DNA of 64,000 nt from Chondrosia reniformis (GCA_947172415.1 OX359190.1:6262001-6326000); one strand, 5' to 3'; counted from the first letter of the stretch, positions 1-11,659 are shown. Translations and numbers: made by a program. The notes: generated from the sequence alone by a model not told the origin.

Positions 1-907
1 CAGAATTTAGGTACATATATACGTACGTTCATATGCACTTTTACATTGTATTGTGGTTACTGATATATACTATGTCTGCTGTTATATTATACTGATATAT
101 TTTATTAGTATCCTAATTAATTGAGACTGAGCAACAATTGTATTTGAAAACAAAATTGAAGGTTTTAACCCGGAGGTCTTGGGCAAGCACAGAAGTTTTA
201 AATCCAAAAGGAGTACGGTACTAATTAAGAGATGCGAATGGCGTCTTTTCCTCTAAAAGATACAGATATGAAATTTACAGCGAAGAAGCTTTAGTATATC
301 TAGATCACGTTAGGAAACGATTGGCCAGGCTACCATAAACCATCTTCAAGAGCGATCTCTCTGAATACGGTTAACGGCCATTTTCATATTTTTATTTCAA
401 CTACCACATTGTTTAAAATATAAAGAGAATCAATTTATATACCAATTGTCCATAACAATGTCTATAAAATTACCGAGGCTTTTTTTGATTCATTGCGCTA
501 TTCTGAAGATATTCCTTTCACTATAAGAACAATATGGGGTTCTTGGAAAATTTTCAGCACTATAAAAAATGCACTTAAATAATTAGATAGCTTTCCATAT
601 AGTTAAAAGATTCCTCTACAAAGTTACAGAGCTAAAATAAAGAAAAATGTCATATGTTTTAAAATGCAATGTAAATAAAATATAAAAATTGGTAATGGTT
701 TCTAATGTAAATAATAGTTAGTTAATTACAAAAAAAGAATTTCTAATTTGGTAATCTACAATAAATAATATAATATAATAAGATTAAATGTCATTAACAG
801 TACATTATTCAAAGGTGCCCAGCACAGTGGCAGCATTGCCTCTTTGCATGGCCACTGAAATTTGATGTGTCATGTAGCTTCGGGAAAGTGGATTGACCTC
901 CTCTCTT
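1..907. other. AT-rich stretch without recognisable gene
   Basis: No long reading frame and no recognisable domain on either strand. The sequence is strongly AT-rich with short A/T runs. The right border is set by the point where LINE copy A starts to align with the longer copy at 44364. Confidence 0.5.
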
Positions 908-2739
908 CAGCTGTGCCTGCACCACTCTATCAGACCGATATCAACCTTCTACTCCTTCCTCGAAGCCACCCACCTCAGCTTTGTCCCCAACCACCAAAGA
1001 CTGGTGTAAATCATCTCTCTTAGGACTAAACATCAACAAAGATACTGGCTCTGATGGAATACCTGCTTCCATTCTCAAGCTAGCTTCTTCAGTTATCATG
1101 AAGCCCACCTGTTTCAGCTTCAATCATTCTATCCAAACCTCCACATTTCCAACTTCATGGAAGCATGCCATCGTCCACCCTCTCCACAAAGGTGGTGATC
1201 CTTTCAGCCCCTCCAATTACCGTCCTATATCCATCCTACCTGCTTGCAGCAAGGTCCATGAAAGGCATGTTAAATATCAGTTCTACCGTCATCTTTCTGA
1301 GAATGGCGTTATCTATCCATTGTAATCTGGTTTTCGCCCTGGCCACTCCACCACCACATCTTTGTTATTTTGTACCGATACTTGGTCCAGAGCCCTTGAT
1401 TCTGGAAAGTTTGTAGCCGCTCTGTTCATCGATGTGTTTAAAGCCTTTAACACAGTAAATCACTCACTTCTTCTCAGCAAACTCACCAATCTGGGTCTTG
1501 ATCCATCTACTGTGCAATGGTTTAGATCCTACCTAGCCAACCGTTCCCAATCCACTCATGTGGAAGGTCACACCTCCACCTCTCGACCTCTGTCTTCTGG
1601 AGTTCCCCAAGGATCCATGCTAGGTCCTTCCCTCTTCTTGGATTTCATTAATGACTTACCTGATACCATCACTGACTCTACCACCGTCCTATTTGCCAAT
1701 GACATCACTATATTCGTTTCAGGCCATGATATCTCAAATAGTACCAACACACTGCAGAACTGTCTTAACCTCAACTTAAACCCTCTGAAGACCAACTCCA
1801 TGCTAGTCCACTCTATTTATAAGACTAATCTTCCACCGCTTAACCTCTCCTTGTACAGTGACATTATTAAGCAAGTTCGAGTCTAAATTAACGACATTCT
1901 GACCAGGAAGGACCACATTGACTGTATTGTTGCCAAAGCTTCTCAGCAGATCAACCTCTTAAGTAGGCTATCTTGGTTCCTCCCAACCCCCTTGAGGATT
2001 TTATTCTATCTTTGATTACTGTGATGTTGTGTGGCAGCGATGTACATCACAGGAATCGACTATATAGGCTAGAGCGTCTCCACAATATAGCCATCAAAAG
2101 TATTCTACACAGGAGTCACTTTGACTCCGCCTCTGCCGCCAGATAACAGCTCGGGGTTACATCCTTGGATCACAGAAGGCATCTCCCCTTGGGACAGCAA
2201 GTTTTCAAATCTGTTAAGGGCATACATATCTTAAAGGCTTTTCTTGAAGACCTATTTAAACCTCCCATCCACCCCTACCACACAAGAGAGAGTGCATCTT
2301 ACTTCAACCTTACTCCTGTGAAAACCAACATGGGTAAACAGTCCTACACCTACTGCGGCACCTCCATCTGGATATCACTTCCTACAGATGCAAAGACAGC
2401 CCCACGTTCTCAGTGCTTGCTGCTAATTCTATGAACAGTTAACCTATTATTGTTCTTCATTAGACTTATATTATTTTATTTATTTTCATGTAATATACCC
2501 ACTCCCATTTGCTGTAAATTGGTATATATTATTGCTTGTATTATATCACCCTACTTATTTCTTGTAAATGACAATTAGGCATTTTATTTTCAACTAGCTT
2601 TTCCCCCTCATGTTCTTACTACCATCTTACCCTATTTTTGTCATCCCCCATTTTAATACTGGGTGTCTAGTATACTAGCCAATGGCTAAAGGCCTCCCCA
2701 GTCTAAATAAGATACTTGACTTGACTTGATTTGACTTGA
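908..2739 (+). mobile_element. 5'-truncated CR1/L2-like LINE, copy A (reverse transcriptase)
   Basis: Non-LTR retrotransposon fragment coding for reverse transcriptase. Readable motifs are SNYRPISILP, a palm A block resembling FIDVFKAFNTVNH, and SGVPQGSMLGPSLF. The frame is broken, for example by TAA at 1323-1325 where copy B has CAA. The catalytic palm motif reads FAND instead of the FADD of copy B, so this copy should be inactive even apart from the stops. The 3' end runs into repeated CTTGACTTGA units (2713-2739), the same tail as copy B at 46230-46254. The 5' truncation and tail repeats are typical of the group. Clade assignment (CR1/L2/jockey-like) is by motif style only. Confidence 0.85.
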
Positions 2740-2740
2740 T

Positions 2741-3441
2741 CAGGTCCTTCAGGTGCTGTGGCTGGAGTTCGTCCAGACCTCCAGCGGAACCCTTAGGAAA
2801 GGATCTAACAGCTTGGGCCACATCATGCTCTGTCACGGCTAAGGGCTGTAGTCCATTCTCCTGAGGTGGTGCTGGGAACACTGTGTCTAGATGGGGGGCT
2901 GCGTGCTTGGCTATCAAAGCAGCTATGGTGGCATCATTGTATTCTGCGACAGAGTCCTCTGAGCAGGCCAACTGTACAGCAACACTGAAATCACCCTCCT
3001 TCAGCTTAGTTGAGACCCTGGTAGCCAAGGAACAGGGAGGTTGGGACCTCCTAGTCAGGCACTCAGGAGGGGGAGCATTAGAGCCAGAATTTATGGTGAG
3101 TGTGGGGTCGCTTTCCTCGGCTAACTGCAGTCTAGCAAGGTTCCATCGTCATCCTCCTCTGTCCGCAACTCGAAGGCATCTTCCAAGGAAGGTGAAATGG
3201 CCGGAGGTGCGCTCCTCGGATGCTTGCCAGGCCCAGGGCAACGGCTGGCTACAGGCCCATGCACGCGGACTGCACCGTCCTTTCTGAGAGGCATAATGCG
3301 GAGGCACACCATGCAAGATCCCCTCAAGGAAGCTCTCTGATCATCTTGCACGTCCATCATAAATCTAGGTAAACTAAAATGAACTAAGATGAACAAAGGT
3401 GAGCTAGGAACTGAAAGTCGGCCAAAAAAACTACGACTCAA
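2741..3441 (-). mobile_element. Fragment of another non-LTR retrotransposon (N-terminal RT-ORF region)
   Basis: Two reading frames on the minus strand. The first (3441-3121) carries CMVC followed by RVHGPVASRCPG, a cysteine/histidine arrangement seen near the start of LINE ORFs. The second (3028-2675) has ACSEDSVAEYNDATIAAL and FPKGSAGGLDELQPQHLKDL, the linker that precedes reverse transcriptase in a LINE type common in marine invertebrates. The fragment stops where the tail of LINE copy A begins, so the RT core is absent. Its last residues are read from the neighbour's tail and are not native. Confidence 0.65.
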
Positions 3442-3816
3442 AAGGGTAATTAGGAAGCAGAATAGGAATCAAAAGGAGATCAGCTAAGGTCCCCATTTTT
3501 CACCACCGATGAATTATATTTTATGAATTATATTAAAGAAATATAATTTTAACTTTAAAGGAACCAGGAGTGAATACCAACCCTCCTATGGGACCTTTAA
3601 GTTTTCTTAAACTCTGTTGCCTTAAGTTCAAGTTCTGTATATACCAGCCTGAAGACCCTCTAAATATCCATACATGTATCGCTTAACTCAGTCAAAATAA
3701 TTCCTAAGGTAGTCTAAGGTAATGCTTTCTAAGGCTTTGAAATGGTCTTTCTGAGGCCCATCATAATATAATTGCAATAAGCCCTTGTGGACCTCTCACC
3801 TTGTGACTAGCAACGT
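3442..3816. other. Spacer, nothing recognised
   Basis: No supported reading frame. AT-rich, with short A and T runs around 3495-3560. Confidence 0.4.
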
Positions 3817-4926
3817 TCAGTTGGATTGAGTTTGCAATGGAATACTCTGATCCTCATTAGCATTAAAGGTTGACTCGTCGTGGAAAATGAAGACTGTGTT
3901 GCTAATGGTTTCCAAAGGTGGTGATTCAATGTCTTGAGGAAATCCTAATTTAGAAGGTGCTTCCTCTATTGTGATAAAACCCAAGGCTATCATCTTATGT
4001 AAAAATTTCTGTTGACTCTCTACCATATCCTTGTGCTAATGCCTATCAATATAATTCCGCTTCCTTCCATCAACTATTTCAAACCCTAATTCATGCATTC
4101 ATCTGCGACATGTCTCCACACCAGGGTAATGTGGCTCCAGAATGGAAGAGGGCAACAGGTCACCGTTAACCCACTCACAAAAAGTAAGAGTGGTTAAATT
4201 GGGTTTGCCCTTTGCCTTTCCATTTGTGCTATTAAATTCAGTGGCCTTCTGGTTAAGCTCTTCATCAAACCATAGAAGTACTCTTTGATACCTACCCTGG
4301 TAGCTATCAGGAAATCCCTGTTCTGTGAGGCTGAGTCTCCATTCCACTACAGTCCTGTCTGAGTACTCCAGTAGATCTCCGGCCACTCCATCTGCAGATG
4401 ACTGAATAAGCCCTCCATACATTGTTAATACATGCTGAATACAAATTGTAACAGTCCTCTTGTCATTTAATCCACAGAAGTAGCCCAATCCCTGATCATT
4501 TCCTCTGTTGTATTAGGTAAAGACTGATTACTATATGTTGGCCAATCTGATTCACTAACTTCTGACTCAATTTGAGGACGATTTTCATTGGAATGCTCTT
4601 CCAAAGATTCTGTGCCCTGAGGAGTATCGTTCATCTCGTAAAGAACAATTTCATCGTTAATTCGGTCAATGTGGCCATCATGATTCACTAATCTGAGTTT
4701 AGCTATTTTCACTTCTCTATATACCTGCACGATTGTCCTAGCACCTTTTCATTGGTCGAACTGTATCTTTGCACTTTCTCATATCCATCACCTTTCTATT
4801 GGTCGACATTTTATCCTTCCTTATGATGTCATATAGTGCACGTAGCCTAGAACCTATTGTAGAGGAAAGGGTACAAGCAAGACAAGGAAAGTTGGGGAGA
4901 CTGCATTTCACAAAGGAAGAACACAA
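3817..4926 (-). pseudogene. Degraded DDE transposase-like gene
   Basis: Reading the minus strand downwards gives a transposase-like protein in pieces: GRYQRVLLWFDEELNQKA, FCEWVNGDLLPSSILEPHYP, MHELGFEIVDGRKRNYID, then VFIFHDESTFNANEDQ. The last block, with HDESTFNANED, resembles a catalytic-acid strand of a DDE enzyme family I associate with sponge, hydra and coral genomes. The pieces run through in one frame from about 4488 to 3817, interrupted by TGA at 4092-4090 and TAG at 4041-4039. A separate frame (4730-4467) may hold the N-terminal part. The remaining catalytic strands are missing on the low-coordinate side. Confidence 0.6.
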
Positions 4927-5131
4927 GGTTCGTCTCTAGCGGTGCTTAACATTTGCTTCGTTCAAGGGGATATTTTATCCCAAGATAGGACATTATATCC
5001 TAGGTTATTTCACACCCCCTGGATAGTTTAAACTAGTTGGTGGATATTTTAAGGCAGCCCCTTATATGGTTTTCATTTGCTGATTACGTTGTACAGCTTC
5101 ATGTTACAGAAATATCTATATATATATGTAT

Positions 5132-5936
5132 TGACTCCCAAGATAATCACATAGAGGTATATAATATAATACGGATGCTAATGACTCCCAAATAATTACA
5201 ATCAGGTATATTAAACGCTACAAGACTTTAGCCACACTGAAATTCTCAACTGCTGCACACAGAGTAGTAGTCTCTACAGATCATATTAGGTTAAACACAT
5301 GGCCTTCCAATTACTTTTTGACACCTTAGTATAGACTGAAGATGATGCATCTGCATGCCATTATCATGCAGCAAAATTCCAGTCTCATGCAGGGGATCTC
5401 AGCCAATAGTCACCGCAAATTTGAGCTAGGAGTACCGTTGGTTGATTGCATGCATTCACATAAACAACAGGGTTAGAGACGATTTGGTAACTTGCACACA
5501 GGGACATAAAGGCTGGGGACTTTAATTTATTTCATGAATAATGTCCCTTGTGTGTGCAAGTTACAAAATCATCTCTAACTCTGTTGTTTATGTGAATGCA
5601 TGCAAGCAACCAATGGTACTTCTAGCTCACACTCAAGGCAAGTCAAATCTGGGGTGATTTTTGGCTGAGACCCCCTGCATGAGACTGGAATTTTGCTGCA
5701 TGATAATGGCATGCAGATGCATCATCTTCAGTCTATACTAAGTTGTGAAAAGGTAATTGGAAGGCCATGTGTTTAACCTTATATGATCTGTAGAGACTAC
5801 TACTCTGTATGCAGCAGTTGAGAATTTCAGTGTGGCTAAAGTCTTGTAGCGTTTAATATACCTGATTGTGATTATTTTGGGAGTCATTTGCATCCGTATT
5901 ATATTATATACCTCAGTGTAATTATCTTGGGAGTCA
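5132..5936. repeat. Foldback element with ~375-nt inverted arms
   Basis: The arms 5132-5507 and 5541-5936 are near-perfect reverse complements with only a 33-nt loop. The outer ends read TGACTCCCAAGATAAT and its complement ATTATCTTGGGAGTCA; the inner ends read TTGCACACAGGGACAT and ATGTCCCTTGTGTGTGCAA. No coding capacity is evident, and the ORF seen in the right arm is incidental. It lies at the TA-rich centre of repeat X. A non-autonomous foldback transposon is the simplest reading. Confidence 0.85.
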
Positions 5937-6147
5937 CTTGCATCCGTGTATAAATTTGTAATTTGCACTGTGTAGTACTTGATTGTGAGTAAACACGCAT
6001 AATATATATATAGTTAAAATATTAACAGAAAACATAAGAAGGGAAGACGCTTAAATTACCAAAGTTATAATACGGTGGACTAAACGAATTTCTTTTATTT
6101 CTTTTATGTCAATATATAGCAACAATTCTGGCTCAAAGTTAACATGA

Positions 6148-6470
6148 ATGTATACAAATACGCTTTATCTAACCTTTGCTACAACTCGCTTATTCGGCAG
6201 CTCCTTCTCGTAGGAGAGCGTCGACTTGTCATAGTCGTTCTCGAAGGATGATCTTCTTTAGCAACGAGGCTGTGACGTCTTCACAATGTCACATGATTCA
6301 CAAAATGTGTATGGAGTGACATACGAAGGTGTTGGTGACGCACTAGAGGGACATCACAAAACATCACCAGATTGCACAATCATAACCTTGAATTCTTCAT
6401 TATATCTTGATTATTTTGTTCATTTAATTAACCAAAACTTCGCCAGATGTTTCTTATGCACATGTACCAT
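6148..6470 (+). repeat. Dispersed repeat Y, copy 1
   Basis: About 320 bp matching 20197-20510 at high identity; both share TACAAATACGCTTTATCTAA, TCCTTCTCGTAGGAGAGCGT and ACATCACCAGATTG. It contains the short palindrome CTTCTCGTAGGAGA. No protein is evident. This copy lies inside the insertion that splits repeat X. Confidence 0.75.
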
Positions 6471-7059
6471 GATATATGTTGGTTTCACAGTCATCTGACA
6501 AATGGAAAATATTTATTAATATAACACATGGTTTGAATATAAATTTGCCATAGGTTTTCTATAGTCCTATGGCCTTTTATATGCAGACCTTGTCCTCTGT
6601 TTTCTAACAAATGGAGGCCTAAATAATAAATCCCTTAATTTAAACGAGTTTTATATCCTAAACTTAATGATGATATGGCCATTTTGTTTCTAGATCCTTT
6701 CTTGGAGCCATATGAATTATTTAATTATATTATTTATTTATTTATATTATTTATATTAGATTACCTTAGTATATTCTAACTTGCACTGTATATAATACAG
6801 GTTCATACGCAACTATTATAACACTTATTATATACATCGACACATGGTTTTTGCAAATGGCGGCGTTCAGGAAGCTTAAGTTAACAAAGCTTTTCCATCA
6901 TTATTTATAAAGTTCAGGACACTTAAACGTCGTCAATCATTAGGATTATGAATATATACATTAAAGCCCAATGATACGGCCAAGTAGTTCGAGTTAATTC
7001 GGGGGAAGCAGCCGCACTAGTTTTTAAACTCGAAATACTTCTTTACGGGGGATACTTTA

Positions 7060-7379
7060 AACTGTGACACCAGTAAGAGTGGTAGCCACGGTAATGAAAG
7101 TGAGTTACAGAAACAGCAGCAATAACAGAAGCGGGCGGTAGTAGTTCCTGTTATGGTGATAGACGATTATAATGGCTGCAGTCAGGGTTATGGTAATAGT
7201 CACGGTAGGCATGGTAACAGTAGTCTCATTAATGGTAAATGTAGTAGTCCAGTAATGTTGGAAGTCATGGTATCTGGTCTAACAATGTCTCCAATAAAGC
7301 AGTCACAGCTGTTCATTTAGTAGAGCTCTATAATTACCTTATTGACAACATTTATGTATGTGTAGACATCTAAGTGTGA
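7060..7379 (+). repeat. Low-complexity GGTAR/GTAGT-rich tract
   Basis: Irregular short repeats of the type GGTAATAGT, GGTAACAGTAGT and GTAGTAGTCC occupy roughly 7070-7280. No reading frame is supported. Confidence 0.5.
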
Positions 7380-7790
7380 GGATCACAGAACACCAACGCA
7401 CAGTACAGAAGAGGGACAAGAACAATGCCAACGTTGTCCACGCGGAGATAATGGGACACACACCCTCAATTTGAAAGGTGCACACCGTCTGGACAGGGAA
7501 CCAATGTTGAAGCTAAGGAAGATCAAGGAAAGCCTGCACATCAAACAAGAAAGGCCCTACAACCTGGACCAAGGAGTCCCTATCCATCCAACATGGGACT
7601 CATTATTTGGCATCACCTAACAATACTGTATTAACTCCATACATTCCATTGGTTGTTTTTTTCAATTATTTTTACTATTTTTTAATTATTTTTCAATTTG
7701 TTAACAACCAATCACCATCCCATACAATATTTAAACCCATTGTCAGCTTATTGTTGCATACCTGAAGAAGCCCGAGAAGGGTGAAATGCA
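7380..7790 (+). mobile_element. Penelope-like element, decayed C-terminus and end repeat
   Basis: The plus strand at 7460-7620 reads LNLKGAHRLDREPMLKLRKI and then ESLHIKQERPYNLDQGV, which resembles the region after the GIY-YIG nuclease in Penelope-like elements. Upstream codons are scrambled. About 140 bp downstream, at 7762-7789, is a degenerate hammerhead-like string (CTGAAGA, a CCC/GGG stem, TGAAA) comparable to other copies in this window. Assignment rests on the short protein match plus that end motif. Confidence 0.5.
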
Positions 7791-8729
7791 GTAGTGATTA
7801 TTTTTGAAGTGAATTGTTCAAAGACGTGTGTTAAAAGTCCTAATAATTTACCGAATTTAATAATAGACTAATGTATGTACATGTCTAGTTTAGAAGTCCC
7901 TAAGTGGATCTGATTAAGTTATATTCATGCAATATGGAACTGTAAGTAATATAACATTGTGTGGCTATTCTCTTTCTTTTTTGGTTAATTTTGTTTAGTC
8001 TTTTTTATATAAACCTTATAATATCAAATGTGTATCTCTATATAGTTGACATAGGCTTCTATGTATTCTAAATTGTATTCTGTGTACATGTGTGTCAATG
8101 TGCAAACATACGACAGAATTTGTAAATCTAGCCAATTTTCGATCAATCCAATTTAGAAACCTGAATTTTATCATGCATCCTTTGATCTAAGTGTTTCTCT
8201 CCCATAGCCAAATTGTCCCTTGCTGTTTTAATTGAAATTGTATATTCTTTCTTTAGTTATTCCTACTTAGACAGTACTACTGTACTCTCTGATAAAATTT
8301 GAATTGATAGTTTGTAACCATTTTATCTTTACTCTTAGTATTTACACAGAATTATTGGCTCTTATGAAGAAAGTAACCAAGTATATATTGGAGATACCAA
8401 ATATTCCTCAAGTATAAAAGTTGCTTGAAAGATTATCATACCTGTTGACCAAGATTCAGAAAACTTTGGGAGAGTAGCTGAGAATGAGAATTCTTCTTTT
8501 TCAAGGTCAGTTAAAGTATAAAATTAGTTCTTTATGACTGAACTCAGTTGTTGTGAGTAAAATAGAACTAATTTATCTAATAGTACTATTTTATTATGTA
8601 GAGAAAAATGTGCATGAACAATTGAACATTTGACAAGAATATTTATATACCTACGTTGAAATTTGTGGTGCGGCAAAAAATTAGTTTCCTAGAGTGCTTA
8701 TGGGATGTCTGTAGTGTACACATGCATAA
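7791..8729. other. AT-rich spacer without recognised gene
   Basis: No supported coding region on either strand; frames are short and interrupted. Confidence 0.4.
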
Positions 8730-9236
8730 TGTGGTGTTAAACCGGCACCCTTGATATCCGGACAATTATCAAGTAAAACTGATGTACTCCGTACATTTTT
8801 GAACACGCTAATCCAGACTTCGGTTTCTGGATACGGCAGAGCCAGTTTTCACACTTTTGTATACATTATTATACGTTTTTGTCTTGTTAATCCGCACTTC
8901 CAAAGGCTACTCACGAGGAAACAGCCACTGTGATAGGTTCTCGGTTTAATCTGAAGATCGGACGTGCAGCTGTTGGAGATATACTGTGGCAAAAGAACCA
9001 CTGGCTATCCTTAGACAAGAGTCTACTCGAAGCGAAACGACTGAGACCCGCCAAGTATGTAGATTTAGAGCGTGCATTGTTTTTGTGGTTTTCTCATGTT
9101 CGCGCTAGAAACGTGCCAGTCAGTGAGCTGTGTACGTATGAATATAATATATATATGTATCTACATGAGGAATGATTGAAGATTTGTTAATCCAGCACCC
9201 TCTTTAATCCTGCATATTTCTATAAAACCAACATGG
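8730..9236 (+). mobile_element. Tigger/pogo-like DNA transposon fragment (HTH region)
   Basis: The frame at 8930-9175 reads GRAAVGDILWQKNHWL and then KYVDLERALFLWFSHVRARN. The first matches the end of a psq/pogo helix-turn-helix; the second matches the start of the CENP-B-type second HTH of Tigger transposases (DLERALxLWF, RxxNxPVS). The frame ends in an AT run soon after, so the DDE domain is missing. Flanks carry TTAATCC-type sequences (8887, 9187) of the kind found near pogo ends, but I could not define a clean terminal inverted repeat. Confidence 0.7.
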
Positions 9237-10461
9237 CCGGATTAAAGAGTCATAACTGTACTTTTGTAGAAGTTGGAACTCTTGATAATCTAATACCTTC
9301 TTTTCCACACTTAGACATAAGTGCCGTAGACCTTAGACATCTATACTATAAGGCCTGGTGGGAGAATGTTTGGCAGCAAGTACACACAGAAGGCTGTTTA
9401 GGGTATGGATGTTCTTTGGGATTTTTCTTTCATGATTTTGCCCATCAAGGACCTAATTTTCAACCTAGCACTGATATTTCTACTACTACTTGAAAGAGAA
9501 CTTTAGAAAGTATCTTTAAATCCTGAGTTTGCCCAACCTTACTGGGACTGGGAGAGTTAGAAGCATATTAAACTATGATTTACTGGGTAACTTTGGCTTA
9601 GATGTTAAAGGTGAAGACAAAATGTGCTATATATGGAGACAAGAACATTGGTGGAAATGTATGGAACACAGTTTGTAATAACATTTATCAGCTAAGTAAT
9701 AAGCTCAAGGGTAGTGTTCCTGAATGCAGCGTGTCAAGAAAGGCTTGTAATGTTGACAGTGACATAGGAGAATCACGTATACTTTGTCAATATGGAAATC
9801 CAAACTGGCAACTACCTTATTTGTTTGAACTTACAGAAGCATTAAAGGATTCCACCTTTTAAGAGCCCAAGAGATCATGGAATAAATCTGAAGGGTTTAG
9901 GAACAAATTGGAAGGGTTTGAAAAGCTTTTCTGTGGAGATAATCTGACTATAAAGACTCTGGTATTACATCCCTTCACAATAAGGTACATATCTATATTA
10001 ATGGACAAATGTATAGTGTGCCATCTTCTAGTAATATATATGATCTTCTTTCATCATCCAACGTAGTAATTGACCATATTGAAATGTGGTTCAAAATATA
10101 CAGTGCTGCCATGAATGTTTACACACAAATATCAGGTAGTCATCCATGCATGGCACAATCTTGTTAACTGGCTTGTTCCCTCTTTCTTCTTATGACCAAT
10201 GCTGAGATGTTTAAACGATCTACTGAACTAGGTTATGAATATAATAACCTTGAATTTACAGATCCTAACACTTGTGAACAACTATCAGATGCCGCCACTT
10301 CTGCTCTACCTATGCCTTTGACAACAAGAGGAACATCCAACATTCCAGCCACCAGAGGACCCCCTCCAGACTCTGCAAGAGCTCTCTCACTCTGGATCAG
10401 CTTGATCATAGTTTCTCTTGTCATGTTAATAGTCTTGTACCGCCAAATTAGGTTACCGTAA
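9233..10461 (+). pseudogene. Unidentified membrane-protein-like reading stretch, broken
   Basis: Three open pieces (9233-9493, 9602-9862, 10192-10461) plus an open stretch from about 9944 that continues in frame into the last piece apart from a TAA at 10165-10167. The protein is Cys- and Trp-containing, with a Ser/Thr/Pro-rich stalk (PLTTRGTSNIPATRGPPPDS) followed by a clear hydrophobic segment (LWISLIIVSLVMLIVLY) and a short basic tail. This is the layout of a type I membrane protein C-terminus. I do not recognise the family; a host receptor or an envelope-like protein of a retroelement are both possible. Stops between the pieces could be introns or decay. The final stop codon comes from the inserted MITE at 10456. 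Confidence 0.4.
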
Positions 10462-10964
10462 AGTGACAATTGTATGCGAGAGTTTTTTATGCGAATTATG
10501 CGAGTCAATTCCTGGGAGCATAAAATTCTATTCGCATTATATTTGTACGGCAAAAAAGCAAATAATCATATTTGCAACTGATTTTTACACATACGTACGT
10601 TAGCGCAGTGAATGATGGTTTTGTTTCGTTACTTCCAACCTGAGAATTCTTTTCCAACAGCCAGAGAAACACAGCTCGGAGATGTCGTGACACAGTCAGC
10701 TAATGTAGCCATTCTACATGAGGGACAACACATACGCAGATGAGAAAACGTATGGCTTAAAGTGTTTACTGCTGGACAGCGAGCTGCCATAGGAAAATAT
10801 GCTTCCGAGAATGGAAATGTAGCGGTAGTCAGTCAGTAATAAAAGATGCTGCTTAATCTGTTGATAGACAAAAATGCATAAATAAAAAGCGCATAAATTT
10901 GTTCAGAGGCCAAATTTTCCAAAGTCGCATAAATTTTCACACGCATACAATTGTACCTTTACAG
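10456..10964. mobile_element. MITE with ~40-bp TIRs and TA target duplication
   Basis: The left end CCGTAAAGTGACAATTGTAT and the right end (reverse complement CTGTAAAGGTACAATTGTAT) match over about 40 nt, continuing through TGCG. TA flanks both ends (10454-10455 and 10965-10966). The 509-bp interior has no transposase. TA duplication suggests mobilisation by a Tc1/mariner or related enzyme. Confidence 0.85.
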
Positions 10965-10966
10965 TA

Positions 10967-11411
10967 TCTTGTAATGTAACTGAAAGCTAACAATTAGGAA
11001 AACTGTATATAAGTACTTAGCTGTTATCCCTCATTAGTGTTTTAGAAGTATTATTCATTACTAATATTAATACACAATACGTATGTGCATGAAATAATAA
11101 TACACAAGTATGTAGTTAAATTATATATGAGCTGAATAGTTACATGTATTTAGTTCTTGAACAACCTGGATATTGGTTTTGTGACTGTCAGATGAATGAC
11201 GAATTCAAGCTTTTGTGTGTATGTAGGTAAAGCATATTGATGTGATGCTGAGCAATGTATTTGTGAGACCTTATTAATTTTCCTGTCAATAAATTTGCTC
11301 AAATAATTGGCTTACAATTCATATAAAAGTGTGTGAGTGATGTTTGTAAAGCATATAAGTATGATGCTGTATCTACGTATATAGATGATTTCTTCTGACT
11401 GCACCAAACTT
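10967..11411. other. AT-rich spacer
   Basis: No supported gene or clear repeat boundary in this stretch. Confidence 0.4.
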
Positions 11412-11659
11412 ATCTTTGAGATGGTTTATCTTTCAGTCTTTTGAGCGTCTTGAGATGCAGTTAGTTCTTTTACGGATTCAGATGTTTTGACTCTGGGGGC
11501 CCTGGGGGCTCTGGGATATGACAGGATATATTCTCTATAAAGAGCCAACCTCCAGCAGTCAGCATTAGTTGCTGAAGTAGACCCCCAGGGTTGAAACATC
11601 CAAATCTCTAAAAAAGTAGCTGCGTCTCTAGACGCTCATAGATGAACCATCTCAAAGAT
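11412..11659. repeat. Small foldback repeat carrying hammerhead-like strings
   Basis: The ends ATCTTTGAGATGGTTTATC and its complement GATGAACCATCTCAAAGAT face each other, and the arms pair imperfectly for about 100 nt. The right arm contains CTGAAGT, CCCCCAG and TTGAAACATC (11572-11600); the left arm contains the complementary counterpart. No protein is encoded. Confidence 0.65.

Larger units (their letters stand above)
5050..7060 (+). repeat. Dispersed repeat X, copy split by nested insertions
   Basis: The two ends match a contiguous ~318-bp repeat at 51966-52283 (opposite strand). The left part (5050-5130) holds AAGGCAGCCCCTTATATGG and the stretch ending in the TA run. The right part (6785-7060) holds GGTTCATACGCAACTATT through GGCCAAGTAGTTCGAGTT. 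About 1.65 kb of other DNA lies between, inserted at the TA-rich centre. A third partial copy is at 16615-16730. Confidence 0.7.

Noticed and set aside
5738..5968. Minus-strand ORF of 76 codons
   Set aside because: Lies in the right arm of the foldback; the left arm carries the mirror copy with stops.
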